Of a stretch of 64,000 nt of DNA, positions 43,613 to 56,300 are shown piece by piece. The notes under the pieces were generated by a model that worked only from the letters and a program-made list of their open reading frames with translations, had not been told where the DNA came from and made no database searches. Made by a program: the position numbers and the translations under genes. The first letter of the stretch is position 1; each line of letters starts with the position of its first letter. Source of the DNA: Symsagittifera roscoffensis (taxonomy: Eukaryota > Xenacoelomorpha > Acoela > Convolutidae). The DNA is taken from assembly GCF_963678635.1 (NCBI RefSeq), contig NC_087062.1:34872052-34936051 (forward strand), written 5' to 3'.

Positions 43613-44593
43613 CTAACAGTTAGTGAGAAGGTGAAGATCATGCCGTCCAGACGACAGCACGAAGAGAACGAGAGGGATTGTAGGACAATAGTTCAGCAAC
43701 TAGTATCCTCAATACCACAAGAGATTTTAACCAGTACTTCCTACGGACAGAGAGAACAGGGGAGCAGCAAGCGAAAGAAAACCGTCACCTTTGTGGACCA
43801 TAATAAGGAAGGTAAAAAGGTAGAACAAAATCTGCTGCAAGACTATTTGTCCGGGGAGACGAATGATGAAAAGAACCAGCGATCACAAGATCAACACCCG
43901 GGACAAGAAAATTTGTTCGGGGAGTCTGAGATAGACGAGAAAATTCCTGATGAGAAACAGGACCTAGAGAACAAGGTTTTGTCCGGGGAGTTCAGATGGA
44001 TGCGAAGAAGGCACAGACATGATCTGGAGAAGCGTGCAGTCTCCAGCACAACCTCTTCGACGGATGATGATTCCCGAAACTCAGGAATGGACAACTATTC
44101 AGACAGGAACTCGAGTTTGGGATCAGAACTGTCAGAACTAGCGATACACACGCTACTAGTGGAAACTCGGGCAAGGGACCTGGACAGAGAAGTGTACCAG
44201 GATCCTGACAGTGATCGCTACCTAATACCAAGCGAAAGAGTCTTTGACAACGCAGCGGATGACTTGGAGACGATAGCGGTATCGAAACGTTCGATAAGCC
44301 TGTTGCCGCAGAAAGATGTAGTCAGGACTGATCTTCAGCCGTTTAAACAAGAAACACAGCCGTTGGCGAAGATTTGGTGCGTTAAGATGGAAGAAGACAC
44401 ACACCAGCCCAACGAGCTGAATAGTCAGATGAGGGTCATGAAGACGTACTTAAAGGCGAGATACCGACTCTCGGACCTTCTAAGGGCGCAGAGAAATGAT
44501 CGCATGACAAGCAACCTGAAAAGGTGGATCGAGAATGGTTCGCCGGATAAAGGGGACCTCGAGGAAGATAGTTATCGCATCCTGAGACAATAA
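43613..44593 (+). pseudogene. RNase H to integrase linker of element R
   Basis: Open 43,631-44,593, in frame with the preceding RT-RNase H. Polar, charged, low complexity, including a 30-codon block (SGETNDEKNQRSQDQ...) missing in L and a basic RWMRRRHRHDLEKR motif. With the end of the previous piece the linker is about 400 codons, much longer than usual in Ty3/gypsy. It ends at a TAA directly before the integrase zinc finger. Confidence 0.7.
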
Positions 44594-45695
44594 TTCATGC
44601 AGAAGGAAGGGAGGTTATATTTGAACAAGGACGGGATTGTGGCTTGCAAAAGAAGGCAGGAAGACAGAGTCCTATACAAGTATAACGCGATAGTGTTACC
44701 GCAACTCTATCAGACAGAACTATTATTCAGATCACATGATCAGATGGGCCATCAGGGGATCGACAAAGTATAATCAGAGGATCCTGAAGCGCTTTGAGTG
44801 GCCTGGGATGAAAAAGGCATGCGAGAAATGGGTAACAGCATGTCTGTCATGCCAACAGGTCAAGGATCCAAGGAAGTTGCGATTTCCTTTACAATCGATC
44901 GAGTCGTCTGAATTCAACGAGGTGGTGCAAATAGATCACCAAAAGATATGCATGACAGACAATGGTTATAATCAGGTGCTGGTCATGATAGATCATTTTA
45001 CGAAGTATGCAGAGGCCGTGCCCTGCATAACAGCCTCGGCGGAAGAGACATGCGACCACCTGATCAACACGTGGATAGCAAGACATGGTTGTCCGATGAC
45101 GTTTCAATCGGATAATGGAACAGCTTTCGTAGGAGAGCTTACGAAAGAGCTTATGAGACGCTCACAGGTCGCTCAAGCTCACTCCACGACATACCACCCT
45201 TAGACGAACGGCTTAGTGGAAAGACAGAATAGGACGTTAGTGTCGATGCTGAGAGTATATTGTTCCAGGTACATGACCGATTGGGACGGATACCTTCCAC
45301 AGGTGATGGGAGCATATAACAGCACGCAACACTCCACCACCGGAGTCAGTCCACACATGATGCTAACTGGACACGAAAAGTCATTACCATTAACCTTCTT
45401 CTACCCAGAGTATGAGGGAAAGAAAACGTCCCCACATGTCTACGTGAGGGATGTGATCAGACGCCAACAGGAGGTGAACGATTTGTGTAGACGAAATACT
45501 CAGCAGGCACAGGCAAGGCAGAGGAAAAGATTCGACAAGAAAGCAGCTGGTGCAAAGGCTTACTCGGTGGGAGACTACGTATGGGTATTCCAGAACGTTA
45601 TACCACCGAAAGGGACGAAAAAGCTCCTAAAAAAGTGGAGGGGACCCTTCATGATTACAGAGGTGCACCAGGAGGGACGCTTTTATAGACTGAGT
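44594..45695 (+). pseudogene. Integrase of element R
   Basis: N-terminal zinc finger: H residues in FRSHDQMGHQGIDKV (44,730-44,770) and Cys pair in CLSCQQVKDP. One inserted base at 44,770 shifts the frame between the H and C halves. Core: VVQIDHQK and FQSDNGTAF carry the two Asp, then a TAG at 45,203 (CAG in L), then NGLVERQNRTL carries the Glu. C-terminal module: KKWRGPFMITEVHQEGRFYR with GPF, intact here. No chromodomain is seen. Confidence 0.9.
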
Positions 45696-47090
45696 ACTGG
45701 CCGAGCCGCCCACTACGAGAACTTCAAGCCACACAATCCATCGACAGAAGACTGGTGTATACCTGCAGACATGGAAGAAGGGGATTATCTAATGATGGAT
45801 CCTGCTTGTGAGGTCAATGAAAAGGGCACCAGGGAGAAGAACGATGGAAATGAAGTCGTGGAGGAAGGAACGGATACACCGCTGGACCTGGATCCAAACG
45901 AGGTGATCGAAGCGGACGATGAAACCTTACCCTACGCAGAGGAAGATTGGCAGGATCCCGAACAGATAGAGGTTCCCAAGAACTTGGAACCGGATCTTCC
46001 GTTCACGATACAGACTCGTCAGAAGGACGGGACGAGACCAAGAAAGAAATACAATCCTTACGGTGACGACTTTGTAGTGGATAGGATAGATCTGAAGAAG
46101 ATAGTGGAGGAAGTAGTGGGTCTAGAGGAAATAACTGTGTCACAAGACATTGACATAGTCGATGATCACGACGATGAGTGGGTTGACGACTGGTCAAAAC
46201 CCGAGGTAGAATTCGACGACGAGCAACAGCAGTCATACGAACAAGACTTGACGAACCTGCGTGTCTTAGAGTGGCTGAATGAAACGACCTCAGATCCTGA
46301 AGAGACCAGTGTCACGATTCAAGACGTAGATCGTGAAAGCATGAAATACATCAAGAACGAACGAGATGATCCTTCCTGGGCTGCCCAGGAAGGACGAATA
46401 CTCATTCCAGCTTCTAACCTCGACTTGATACCCGGTATGCGATCGACGGGGACGTCGATGGATATTTTTGTCCGGGGAGTGGGGGTAGGGCTTACCCACA
46501 CTGAAATCTTGATAATAAAAAAATTAAGAATAGCAAGAGAAACAGGAGACTTAGAAGCAGAAACAGGCGAAGAACCTAAGAAACCTGACATAGGCAGGGT
46601 AGTTGAGTCATATTTTGACTTACCAAATGAATATTCAAGTAACATAATACTAACAGAGAGTGATTTCATACTCACAAACAGAACATGTGCGATAGCAATC
46701 ACAGCAGACATGAGTTTTAGGACAGCGCTAGCGGCAGATTTTAAGAGAGAATACAAAAACGTGGAATTCCTTTGGAAACAAAGACCAGGGATAGGGGGCG
46801 TAGCAGCCTTACCTCCGGCGGCGTCGCAGATACCGGGAAAGTACCTATGCTTCTTGGTAACGAGGGCGACGGAGAAGCAGCACGTGGACCCAGAGAACCT
46901 AGTCTTGTCCTTGACGAGGCTGAGGGACTTCCTTGTGGAAATGGACGTGAAGGAGCTCTCGCTTCTAGTGTACAATCCAAACAGAGGAAGACTGCATCCT
47001 CGGGAATTGTACGCGCTTGTACACGTGATATTCTCTGATACGAACATACAAGTATATCTACATAAGAAATATTACTTAAGTATAGGCTGA
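45696..47090 (+). pseudogene. Acidic segment and macro-like domain of element R
   Basis: Part of the open piece 45,216-47,090. An acidic disordered-looking region (EADDETLPYAEEDWQDPEQ and similar) is followed from about 46,640 by the macro-like domain: CAIAITADMSFRTALAADFK, a GIGGVAALP turn, YLCFLVTRATEK, PENLVLSLTRLRDFL, KELSLLVYNPNRGRL and a C-terminal strand with IQVYLHKKYY. Compared with L, Asp in the YDPNRG loop is Asn. The frame is intact from the integrase Glu box to the TGA at 47,090, the true end of frame 1. Confidence 0.65.
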
Positions 47091-47467
47091 GTGACGTCCG
47101 AGAGGGTGTTAGGACAAAGATTAAGTTGTATGTTATGTTAAGTTATGTGTTAGGTTATTAAGATCATGGATAAGTAGGGGTTAGTGACCATGAACAACTA
47201 AATGACGATCTTAGGAATAGATCCAAAGTTTGGACTGTCCAATCTTAGGTCGAATTCCAAAATTTTAGAGACCGATTGATTTTAATAAATTTTAGGATAA
47301 ATATCTTTTTATCTGAACTGTTTTTAAGCAAATTTTAACGATATATGTTAAGATAAAACTGACAAGTGTGGTATTTGTGACTTCTTTTCTAGATCCTGAT
47401 TGATCGTTTAATTACTCACTTGAGTCAAATCTTAGAATCAAAACCGAATCGAACTTGAAAGAATAGA
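47091..47467 (+). promoter_or_regulatory. Spacer between frames 1 and 2 of element R, candidate splice acceptor
   Basis: No gene in this 377-bp spacer. CTTCTTTTCTAG at 47,381-47,392 is a good eukaryotic 3' splice site, 75 nt upstream of the frame 2 ATG, and is conserved in L. The spacer has no TATA box or LTR similarity, so an internal promoter is not evident. Confidence 0.4.
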
Positions 47468-48354
47468 ATGGATAACTTCAACTTGGATGAATTGATGGAC
47501 CTGGCAGAGGCATATGTAGGACCGATGATAGATGCGATTTATCGTCAGCTGATGGATGAAGATTTCGCTCTGGAGGACCCAGAGGTAGTCATGTTGCTGA
47601 CGCCCTGATCAACATCTTGGGGCACGACAACCGTGGGGACCGCCCCACGGAAGTCCTGTTGATGTCAGCATATGGAGAAAGAGGAGTACTAGACCGCCCG
47701 AACATGAGAGTGATGAGGTGGAGAAACGGGGCTCTCTCAGGGAGTGACTTGGCGAATGAGCCTGGATTGGGAAGTTCTAGGACCTACCAACCAGGTGAGA
47801 TGCCTATGCCCTCCAAGCCCAAACCTGGGTTGACGAGAATGCATCGGGAGATGAACAGCGAGGCGACCTCGTCTGGTTCACCACTGAGAGCAGCTGTGCC
47901 ACCAAAAAGGGCGAAAGTAGGACAGAAAATTCAGACGAACCAAACCATGCAAGGTCTGGATGAGATGAACGATGAACTGAAAAGTACGAAGAAGGAGCTG
48001 GACGAGATGACCAGAAGCATGCTCCAGATGGAGGAAGATCGGGACATGTGGAGAAAGTTGTTTGAAGACTGCAACAAAAAGCAGGGTCAAGAGATTGAGC
48101 GCTTAAGGCAGGAATACAAAGAACGATCGGAGCAGATGGCGTTGACAAGGGCTGTGGAGAAAGTGATACCTGCAAGGGATATTCCTCGTGGGCAGTCCCC
48201 GATGGAGCTCTTGACGCCTCGAGAAATGAGTCAAACGACGGAGACACAGCTCCCAGCAGAGACAAATCGAGTAACAATCTCGGATCCTAGTGACACCTTG
48301 GGTGACCCCGTCGTGGAACAGACAGTGAGGAAGCTGATAGAGACAGCTGGATGA
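47468..48354 (+). pseudogene. Frame 2 N-terminus of element R: acidic start and coiled coil
   Basis: ATG at 47,468 (MDNFNLDELMDL). A lost C at about 47,601 (GACGCCC versus GACCGCCC in L) gives a stop at 47,608; the original frame resumes at 47,617-48,354. The coiled coil is at MNDELKSTKKELDEMTRSML to EIERLRQEYKERSEQM. It ends at TGA 48,354 by a small frame change; the following 30 bp lead to the next open piece. Confidence 0.65.
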
Positions 48355-48387
48355 CTGGTCGCTAACAAGAATGCGCCAGGTTCCGGG

Positions 48388-49380
48388 GTGACTGCACCCT
48401 ATGGAACGATTGACGACACGGGCAGAGTACGACTCTCCCAGACCGTGATCAGACAGTGGATAAGTGACGTGACACCCCTCATGGGGAGCTCGAGGGCCCC
48501 AGAGAGAAGAATACGGAAGATGCCAGCGAAGAAAGTGTCTCGCATAATAGACGTGCAAAAGAATAATCAATTGAAATATAATTTCACGGGAGTTCCGGAG
48601 ACAGATCCGAGGGCCTGCTTCAACCGAGCTACTTGGAGTCCGGCTGTAAACCTGCAGCAACCACCACTCGGGACATCTCATCTGATACTGGGAGACAGCT
48701 TGGTCAGAGTGCTGTCGAATTTGAGGACCTCGTGGGTCACCACGGTGATGGCCTTTGGAGGCGCGACGATAGCCCAATTGTATCGAATGGTGGAACTGAT
48801 GAATCCAGGGAGGATCCCCAATGTGATGATCTTAGTTGGGACGAATGACATCTCCAGAGGTTCAGATGAGCAGGAAGCACTATGGGAGTCAATGATGGTG
48901 TGTTTGTTTACGACCCTCTGGCAGAAATTCAATTGCGCGGTACTGACTGTTTGCACTGTGCCAATGAATACGAGAAGCCTGACAGCATCAGGAAGAAGGC
49001 ACAACGAGGGAGTCGTCAGGTGGAATAACATCTTGAGGAACCTCGCAAGTCGAAACGCCGGAAGAATGATCCTCATGGACATCGAACATGAGTTGAGAGC
49101 TATGGATCAGGCCAGACTGACCACGGACGGCATCCACTTTGACAGTATCGAGGGACAAGCTTGGTTGAATCGAGTATTCCAAGAGCGGTTGGACGAGCTG
49201 GAAGCAGAACTCTTTGACACAGGAGTGCTGAAGGAAGAAGGAACAGTGAGTGACGCGGTGATTACCACCTTTGTGCCTCCTAGCCTGGAAACACGCTTGG
49301 GTACGGTCCCGGCCGTCGCGAACTACAGACAACAAAGCTCCAGCGAACCAGGTCAAAGGACAGACGTACAGGATCGATTG
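48388..49380 (+). pseudogene. SGNH/GDSL-type hydrolase domain in frame 2 of element R
   Basis: First half of open piece 48,388-50,091. The catalytic set is complete: Ser104 in LGDSL (codon at 48,697), Gly151 and Asn153 in LVGTNDISRG, Asp247 and His250 in TDGIHFDS. The spacing of about 145 residues between Ser and Asp/His is in the normal range of compact SGNH enzymes. No signal peptide, so it would act inside the cell or particle. Both element copies keep all catalytic residues although they decayed independently, which argues that the domain was active in the parent. Confidence 0.85.
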
Positions 49381-50560
49381 GGAGAGGCACCGATGAGGAG
49401 AACCATCCATCCTAGGAGAAGAATAGGACCTGTCAACCCAATCGAAGAGACAGCCGGCACGTCTAGATCGGACACTAGATTGGAGACGACAAATACCAGT
49501 CGAGAGGAGAGACGTCCGAGCAGAGGCTCGTTGATGTGGTCAAGACCCATACCGTCTCCCTGGTATATATACAAAGACGAGCTAATGAAGCTGGATCTCC
49601 AGAGGGTAAGCTTCATCGAAGATGCAAGGAGGATGCTGAATGGAGCGACGCTATCCGTCAGCAGATTGTACTCGATAACCGGCGTAGACTGGTTGATAGC
49701 CGCTAGCAAAAGTTTCAGCTCCACGACGGCCTTGAGATTTGCTGACTTGGAGGGACTGCCCTCTAACAACACGATGGGACCAGTGAATGCGAGACCATTG
49801 CAAGATGTGAGGCTGAATCATGATGAGGGAAATCGTGAAGAGAGACCAGGAAGATTCCTGACGACGAGAGCGCCGATTGGACAACACGTGAAGATATTGA
49901 GACAGCTGACGACACCCCCTGGTCATGTGAAGGAAAGAGTATACCCAAAGCTAGTGAATCAAGATGGTGATGCCCAAAGATATGGCGGATTGATAGCGAT
50001 AAAGAAAGATGAGACCATCTTCGCCGCCTATGACAAAGCAGAGATGAGGAAGGCCAAGATTATGGTAGTAGCGAAATCAGAGTTCGTGTAAACCTCCAAG
50101 TCTTTGTTTTGGCCGGACGTCATAATGTTGGCAGCGGTCGAACTGGACCTACTGCAATCGATATCTCTGGCCATAGGGGTACAAAGGCAGACGGACTTGA
50201 ACCCAATTACGATTGTGTTTGCTGGCATCAATGACCATCTACACAGTAGAGGTTTTCTGAGCAGACTCAGAGATCCTACAACAACAGAGAACGCTGTATG
50301 GCCAGCGATAAAAGATATCCTTGAGTCGATGGGTGAAGTGGTGGATGCGACGAAGGAGGGGTCATTCAATAAAGTGACACTGAGAGTAGTATTCGCGTTG
50401 TCTCCGGGATATGCACATCTCCCGGATGGACTGAAATTTGTGTATGGGATTGTGGCCTTACTTTCGGAAGGGAAATATGATGTGATCATATCAGCCCCGA
50501 ATCGCATGATAGAGATGGAGAACCTGAGACCACTTAAGGCTGAACTGCCTGCAGTATGGT
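49381..50560 (+). pseudogene. Linker and second SGNH-like region of element R
   Basis: Ser/Arg-rich linker (GTSRSDTRLETTNTSREERR) followed by a globular region. TAA at 50,091 replaces the Tyr codon of L; the same frame continues at 50,104. ITIVFAGINDHLHSRGFL (about 50,203-50,256) resembles SGNH block III. Blocks I and V are not recognisable, so this may be an inactive duplicate of the SGNH fold. Fold assignment is tentative. Confidence 0.45.
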
Positions 50561-52240
50561 CAGATATCTCAAACGCGATGAGAGGACTCAAGGACCATGC
50601 GCTACACATGATAGTGTTGGACGAGGTGCTGGGGTTGGAACTGTCCAATTTCAGTCGACAACTCAAACTGAAACCGGGAACAGACGACGACCATCGAGTG
50701 ATCGCGGCGATGTCCAACGACTTATGGTTCCGAGCAATGGAAGTGGCAGGTGAAGACACAAGAAGGAAGAATTCACTAGAGACGAGAGCTCACTTGGAGG
50801 CGATGGTTCTGAGAACCAAGCCGGATTCCAACCAGTGGCTACACCTGAACCCTAGAGTAGCGGCATTGGGTGCAGATGCTTTTGAGCAAGGCCCCGTGAT
50901 GATCACAAAGATACATTCCTACTTGTTGAAGGAGGTGAACCTGGCGGAAAATGCCGGAGAAAAGACCGCTGAATTTGTGAAAAGAATGTGTCAGATCACT
51001 CTGGAAACCTTCTGGACCCAGGAAGTGAAGGGACAGGAGGGCTTTGAAAGGACAGACAGCATGCTAGAAGGGTTGGGAGCCGGATGGACCGCGTCCTTCT
51101 TGGCAAAAGTTTACCCGAAAGTCTCGCACTACTTGATAAAAGAATTCTTCCAAGCAGTAGTGGAAGTATCGATAGTGGAACTAATAGCCTTGTTCGTGAC
51201 GTTCGGAGCAGGGAGTTTCGTGAAAGGACCGGCGATACTGCTCACCGATGGAATCCAGAACCTGCGGCTAGACGGACTTCTGACATTGATTGCAATTACC
51301 CACGGAAACTTGGGAGGACTGATGAAACTGGCACGTTGTCCAGAGCAGATGAGAGAGAGAGTGAGGAACTTGGATATGAAGAAATCCACGGAGTCGTGGA
51401 ACAAGATAAAAGACCTGAGAACTCTGATCCAATATCTCTTACAACAAAATCGCTTTGGAACGGGAGACGACGAGACGATTGAAAGAGAGGAAGATGTTAG
51501 ACTACATGTTGGAGGCATGCCGCTGTTAACCGACCTGAGTTTGGCTATGAGAACCGATCCCTTGGCGTTGATCAGAGGAGTCACGGAGTTCGTGACAGTG
51601 ATCTATGGACCAGCAGTCACGTTTTCGTTCCCTGACGTTAAGGTGGAAGCATATAGGAGGTCGGTGCTGCACCTGAACCTCATATCGGCAGTGGACGGTA
51701 GTACACTGAACTGGTGTGAGCAGCACACATTGCGGGAGCTCATGAGTGAAGATCTGTTATTTGCGAAAATATCGGAGCCAGAGATGACAGTCATCAATTT
51801 TGACGATCACTTCCGTGATCGCATGGGAGAAGTAGAAAGAGGACACATCGAGGTGTTTCCAAAGCTTTGAAATCTGAGACCCTATGATAAAACGAATGGT
51901 GAAATAACCAGAGTGACTCGTCTCACTGCAGCATATCACCAAGTGAGAGAAGAGACGAAAGACTGGGCGATTACAAGAAGCTGCCGGAGGCAATCCCTGA
52001 ATTCCCTCTGATAAGAAGGATGTTGCTCGAAGCAGTCTCCGTGGTAAAAACTCCTAGGTTGAGAGCATTCGAGACCAATGAAAGGAGAGTTGGGAATTTC
52101 GTGGGAACGATGGATCCATACTTTGTAGGGAGAAATGCCGCCGTGTTACAGTACACACGATTTGCATACACGGATCAAGCGACGAGAAGGCGAATAAGCA
52201 ACGCCGCGACTCCCAAGCCTGGAAGATTTGATGAGGATTG
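50561..52240 (+). pseudogene. Frame 2 helical region of element R (unknown function)
   Basis: Continuation of open piece 50,104-51,870, then 52,020-52,541. TGA at 51,868 is TGG in L. A frame change lies between 51,950 and 52,020. Helix-rich, with a hydrophobic stretch VEVSIVELIALFVTFGAG. Not recognised. The end part (RRVGNFVGTMDPYFVGRN) corresponds to the conserved stretch also seen in T. Confidence 0.6.
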
Positions 52241-53330
52241 GAAGGGATTAGGATTAGCTCCGATGAGGATGAGAGGCAGGACCGAATTGCCTGAAGCCTC
52301 CTTGATCCTGACTAGTGTAAAACAGGAGATGAGAGTGGGAGGAATACTGCAGACGAGAACCTTCCTTGCACCCTTCGGCTGCGAAGAAATCAAAGTGGTC
52401 CATGGAGAAGAGGAAGATAAATCGGCCGGTACATTGCTGATACCGAGATTCCAGGAAGAAGCCGACAATGACGAACAAGGACCATCGAGCTCGAACAAGG
52501 ATAAGTCAGAAGGAGATGACGGACAGGGTGGAAGCCGTTAAACCGAAGAACCCATGCAACAAGATCAAGCTGGTGGGGAAGACGACAGGGCATCGACAGG
52601 AGGATAATCCAGCCTGGATTTCAACATCTTCAGTTATCTTGAGAATAATGCAGATACGTTGGAAACGACTGAGCCAGCGGATGAAGGCTTCTCGACACTG
52701 GAGCCTCCGTCAGCCTTTATGGAAATGAAACGGAATTTGTCGGAGAGCAGCTCTCCTGGCAATTCAAGAAATAACGACCAGAGAATCCTCATGGAATCAC
52801 CTAGGAGGAGAAGAATAGAGGCCTCAGCCAGAGTACCTTTCTTGGGAACGCTGCCCGAAGAAGAATGGGAAGTACATCACCGAGACCACGAGAGTAGGAC
52901 GGGATGCAAACTGGACAGAGTGGCGTTTATGGAAGAAGTCTGGACCGTGGTTCAAAGCTATGGGACCCAGTCCATTCTGAAAACGGGTCTCAACCAACCC
53001 TTGATGAGAGAAGTACTTGACAAGCTTGATGATTGTGAAAGGAGACTGAGTGAGTTGTTGATCGACTCGGCCATTGATGAAAGTGAAGCGAATTCTCCCA
53101 TCAAGATGACACCGCAGGACGATAAAGGAGAGGTGGTGTATCTGTCAAGAACCAGGAGAGGGACGATGCGATCAAAATTGGTGACTGATAAAATCAATGC
53201 GATGAAAATGAAGTTAGGCAGCAGAGTGATGCCGAGGAGAGTTGGAAAGACGAAGGTGGATTCAGAAATATCGATGAAAGCTGGTAACTCAGCGAAAAGG
53301 AAACGAATGGAGGAGGTCATGGATTTGGGG
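52241..53330 (+). pseudogene. Frame 2 middle linker region of element R
   Basis: Pieces 52,020-52,541 (end) and 52,659-53,771 (first part), same frame. The stop at 52,541 (TAA) is CAA in L. Polar, with a basic patch ESPRRRRIEA and GKTKVDSEISM...KRKRMEEVMDL near the end. R reads through into the C-terminal block without the break seen in L, which shows that linker and C-terminal block are one protein. Confidence 0.6.
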
Positions 53331-56300
53331 CAAGGTGATTATCAACTGTCTGGCACAGATAAAATGTTATCTGATATAGCGATGGTGCCACCCATTCTCA
53401 TGGCGGGGATAAAGTCAACAGGTTATAAACCCAAAAGGAGTGACCGCACTCTGACTGGAGCAACCTTAGAAATGGAAATACTCAGCCAATGTGGAGAGAG
53501 CACAATGAAAGACTTCAAGCCATCTCCCATGAATCATGGAAAGGGAAGTGTCGCAGGACAACTAACACCAGTGGAATATAACCGACTAACAGTGTCGGAG
53601 ACTGTGTCGATAGATGAACCCACCGGTGGATACATGGAGATGTTAGAATACCGAAACTCGGCTAGAGGGTATGTAATGGCCCTGGAAGACGAAAAAGCCA
53701 TGGAGGGTTATCTGGAAACGATGTTGCAAGGCACCACCCTCAAGCAGAAGGCATACAGGCAGAAACGATAGAGCAGTTGTTGAGCTTTCCATGGAAAGCA
53801 GTAGTATTAAGGTATTTCGAAGAAGAAATGAGGACTACGCCAAGAATACATGCTCTCGTGGCAGTACCTTATGTGAGAACAGAGTTACAACTCAGGTTCG
53901 CCTGGTGCATGATGGGACTGACCCGCGATGAATATGATTCAGAAGAAAGGAAGAGGTCAAAAGAGGAGAAGGTTTTGCTTATGACGAACCTGAGGGATCT
54001 GATAGTCCAAGAGGGAGCAGCAGTAGCGTGTGCAAAGCGGAGAGACGCTCTCTGTTTCATTCGATTCCTGATAGAGCAGATTTCAGTACCTGCATTAAAC
54101 ACTTGTGTTAAGGTGTTGAGGGAAGGCGATGTGCGAGCGAAAGCCTTATTCTTGCTAGCACTGCTGGATATGCAGCAAAGTAAACCGATGAGGGTGAACA
54201 TGAAAGAATCCGAGGAATTAGAACCCATGAGAAAGATAGACGAAATATGGAGATTCTCAAACAAGGAGCTGAGACTCACTAAAGAATCTATGGGAGCATT
54301 GCCGAAATCCAGTGAATACTGTGGACCGATCAAGAAGAAATCGTATAGCTACGTATCCGGGATCATAGGGATAGCGTACAATCCTTTTCTGAGTGAAGAC
54401 ATACGCGATTGCGTCTTCGATTATCAGCAGGCGGTGTTACTTAGATTCTGGACGTCAAGAATTGTAACTATTAAAAGCGTTAACAATCCACAGGCCAAAT
54501 TGGGACTGGTCTTGGAAGAAGAGGTGACTGCACCTTCAGTACCAAAATCCGACAAAAGAGTGGAGTTTGGGTTGGGATTCTCAGTTGAATTACTGAGAAC
54601 GAGCTTGATGGCAGTGTGGGAATTGATGAGGCCATCATGGTGTCCTAGTCCCAACGCTGACTCGATATTACGGGCGACACAAGACGTACAGAGGGAACTG
54701 AATGCAGACTGTAACCTGCGTGACCTCAACATCATATATAATGTGATGATAACGGCCTCTAAGAGCAACGGAGAAGATAAAGTGGAGTTGCCTGGCTGGG
54801 GACCAGAAGACTGGGTCAAACCTGGTAGCTGTCTGGCGGAAGTTTGTGGACTGGATGGTCACGTTTGTGGAAGTCTGGACTGTGTGAAGACCCTGGAGAG
54901 ACAACACAAGCAATTGACGGTATTGTTTGGAAACGTAGTGATGAAAGCAAGAATAGAAACGGAACTGATAGCAGATTGCCATGGAGGAACCGATGTGAAT
55001 CTAGTGACTGCACTAGGATTCTACAGCATGTTTGGTTCTTTAGAGTCACTATTGAATCTAGAACAGAAACATGAGATGGTCACAGCCATCAGTGTAGAAG
55101 TATTCCCAAGAGTTCTGCAGACTGAGCAGAAATACATAGGAAAATGGAGGGAAGCAATCGAGACGGAAATGAACATTAGACACAGTGAGACTTATTGTAG
55201 ACCATCAGGAGCACGATATTTGGTGGGTTCAACATTGGCTCCAATGTGCAAGAGCAGATACCCTGTACATTTCGTAGCTGTGGACGTGAGGAGTACAAGA
55301 ACGATTGTGGATCAAGCCTTCTCAGTGCCGAAGTGTGTGAGACTGGCGAGAATGTCCGAGAAGTCTTACGAGTTGCTATGTAAGATGTTCTCAGCAGTTC
55401 CAGAGAGAACTAAAGAAGAATTGGAGTCAATACTAGGAAAGAAGTTCATGGGATATGTGAGCGGGAACTTCAGTGACTTTGAGAGACAGAAACAGAGAGG
55501 ATCAACTGTCACAGGTTACAATGCAGTAGATGAGAATGATGAAGTCCACCGAGTGATGATGGAAGTGGAACCATTACTGGAAGCTTCGGGAAAACGTAAT
55601 TGGAGGAGCATCATGTTGACACATGACAAATTTCCTTGCCACTGCTTGCTGCAGACCTGGTGGTATCCCAAGCGTAGTAATCTGATGTTGATCTGGGACT
55701 CTGGAGAGCTGCTCTCCATGGGTTTAACAGATTCATCACAGCCCATAACAATAGCGATAGTGGGAGTTATGATGGCGATACGATGGCTGGAAGCTCTTGT
55801 GGGAGAAAATAATAGACAGGAGGCACCGACGAGAGAACAATTGCGGAAGTTAGATTGTCTAAAAGATTTAGATCTTTTCGAGACAATGTGCAAAGTTCTA
55901 AGCATTCCGATGGAAGTGAAGAAGATATGGGCAAGAAAACGATTGATGCCATGGTTCAGAGCTAACATGACATGTCGAAGCACGGCAGGGTGTACAGTGA
56001 ATATCAGCTGGACATTGGAGCAGGAGCTTTCAAGCGAGCTCTCGTGACTCATCGGAATGCAGTAACCACCGCTGTGAAAAGAATTTCCAGGACGAGTGAA
56101 CGTAGTCGAAAGGAGAAGGCAGAGATGTTAAAGGAAGATTTGGAGAGAAACGTGACGTTGTGTCTCCACAACAGCTTCTGCAGGAACAGAGAATCTAACG
56201 TGGATCCCCTACCTTGTTGTAAACAGAGGGTGGAAGAGCAGAAGTGTTGGAGGACGGCTTCCAGTAGCGTCAGGATTGCTAACGACGTGTTACAAGATAC

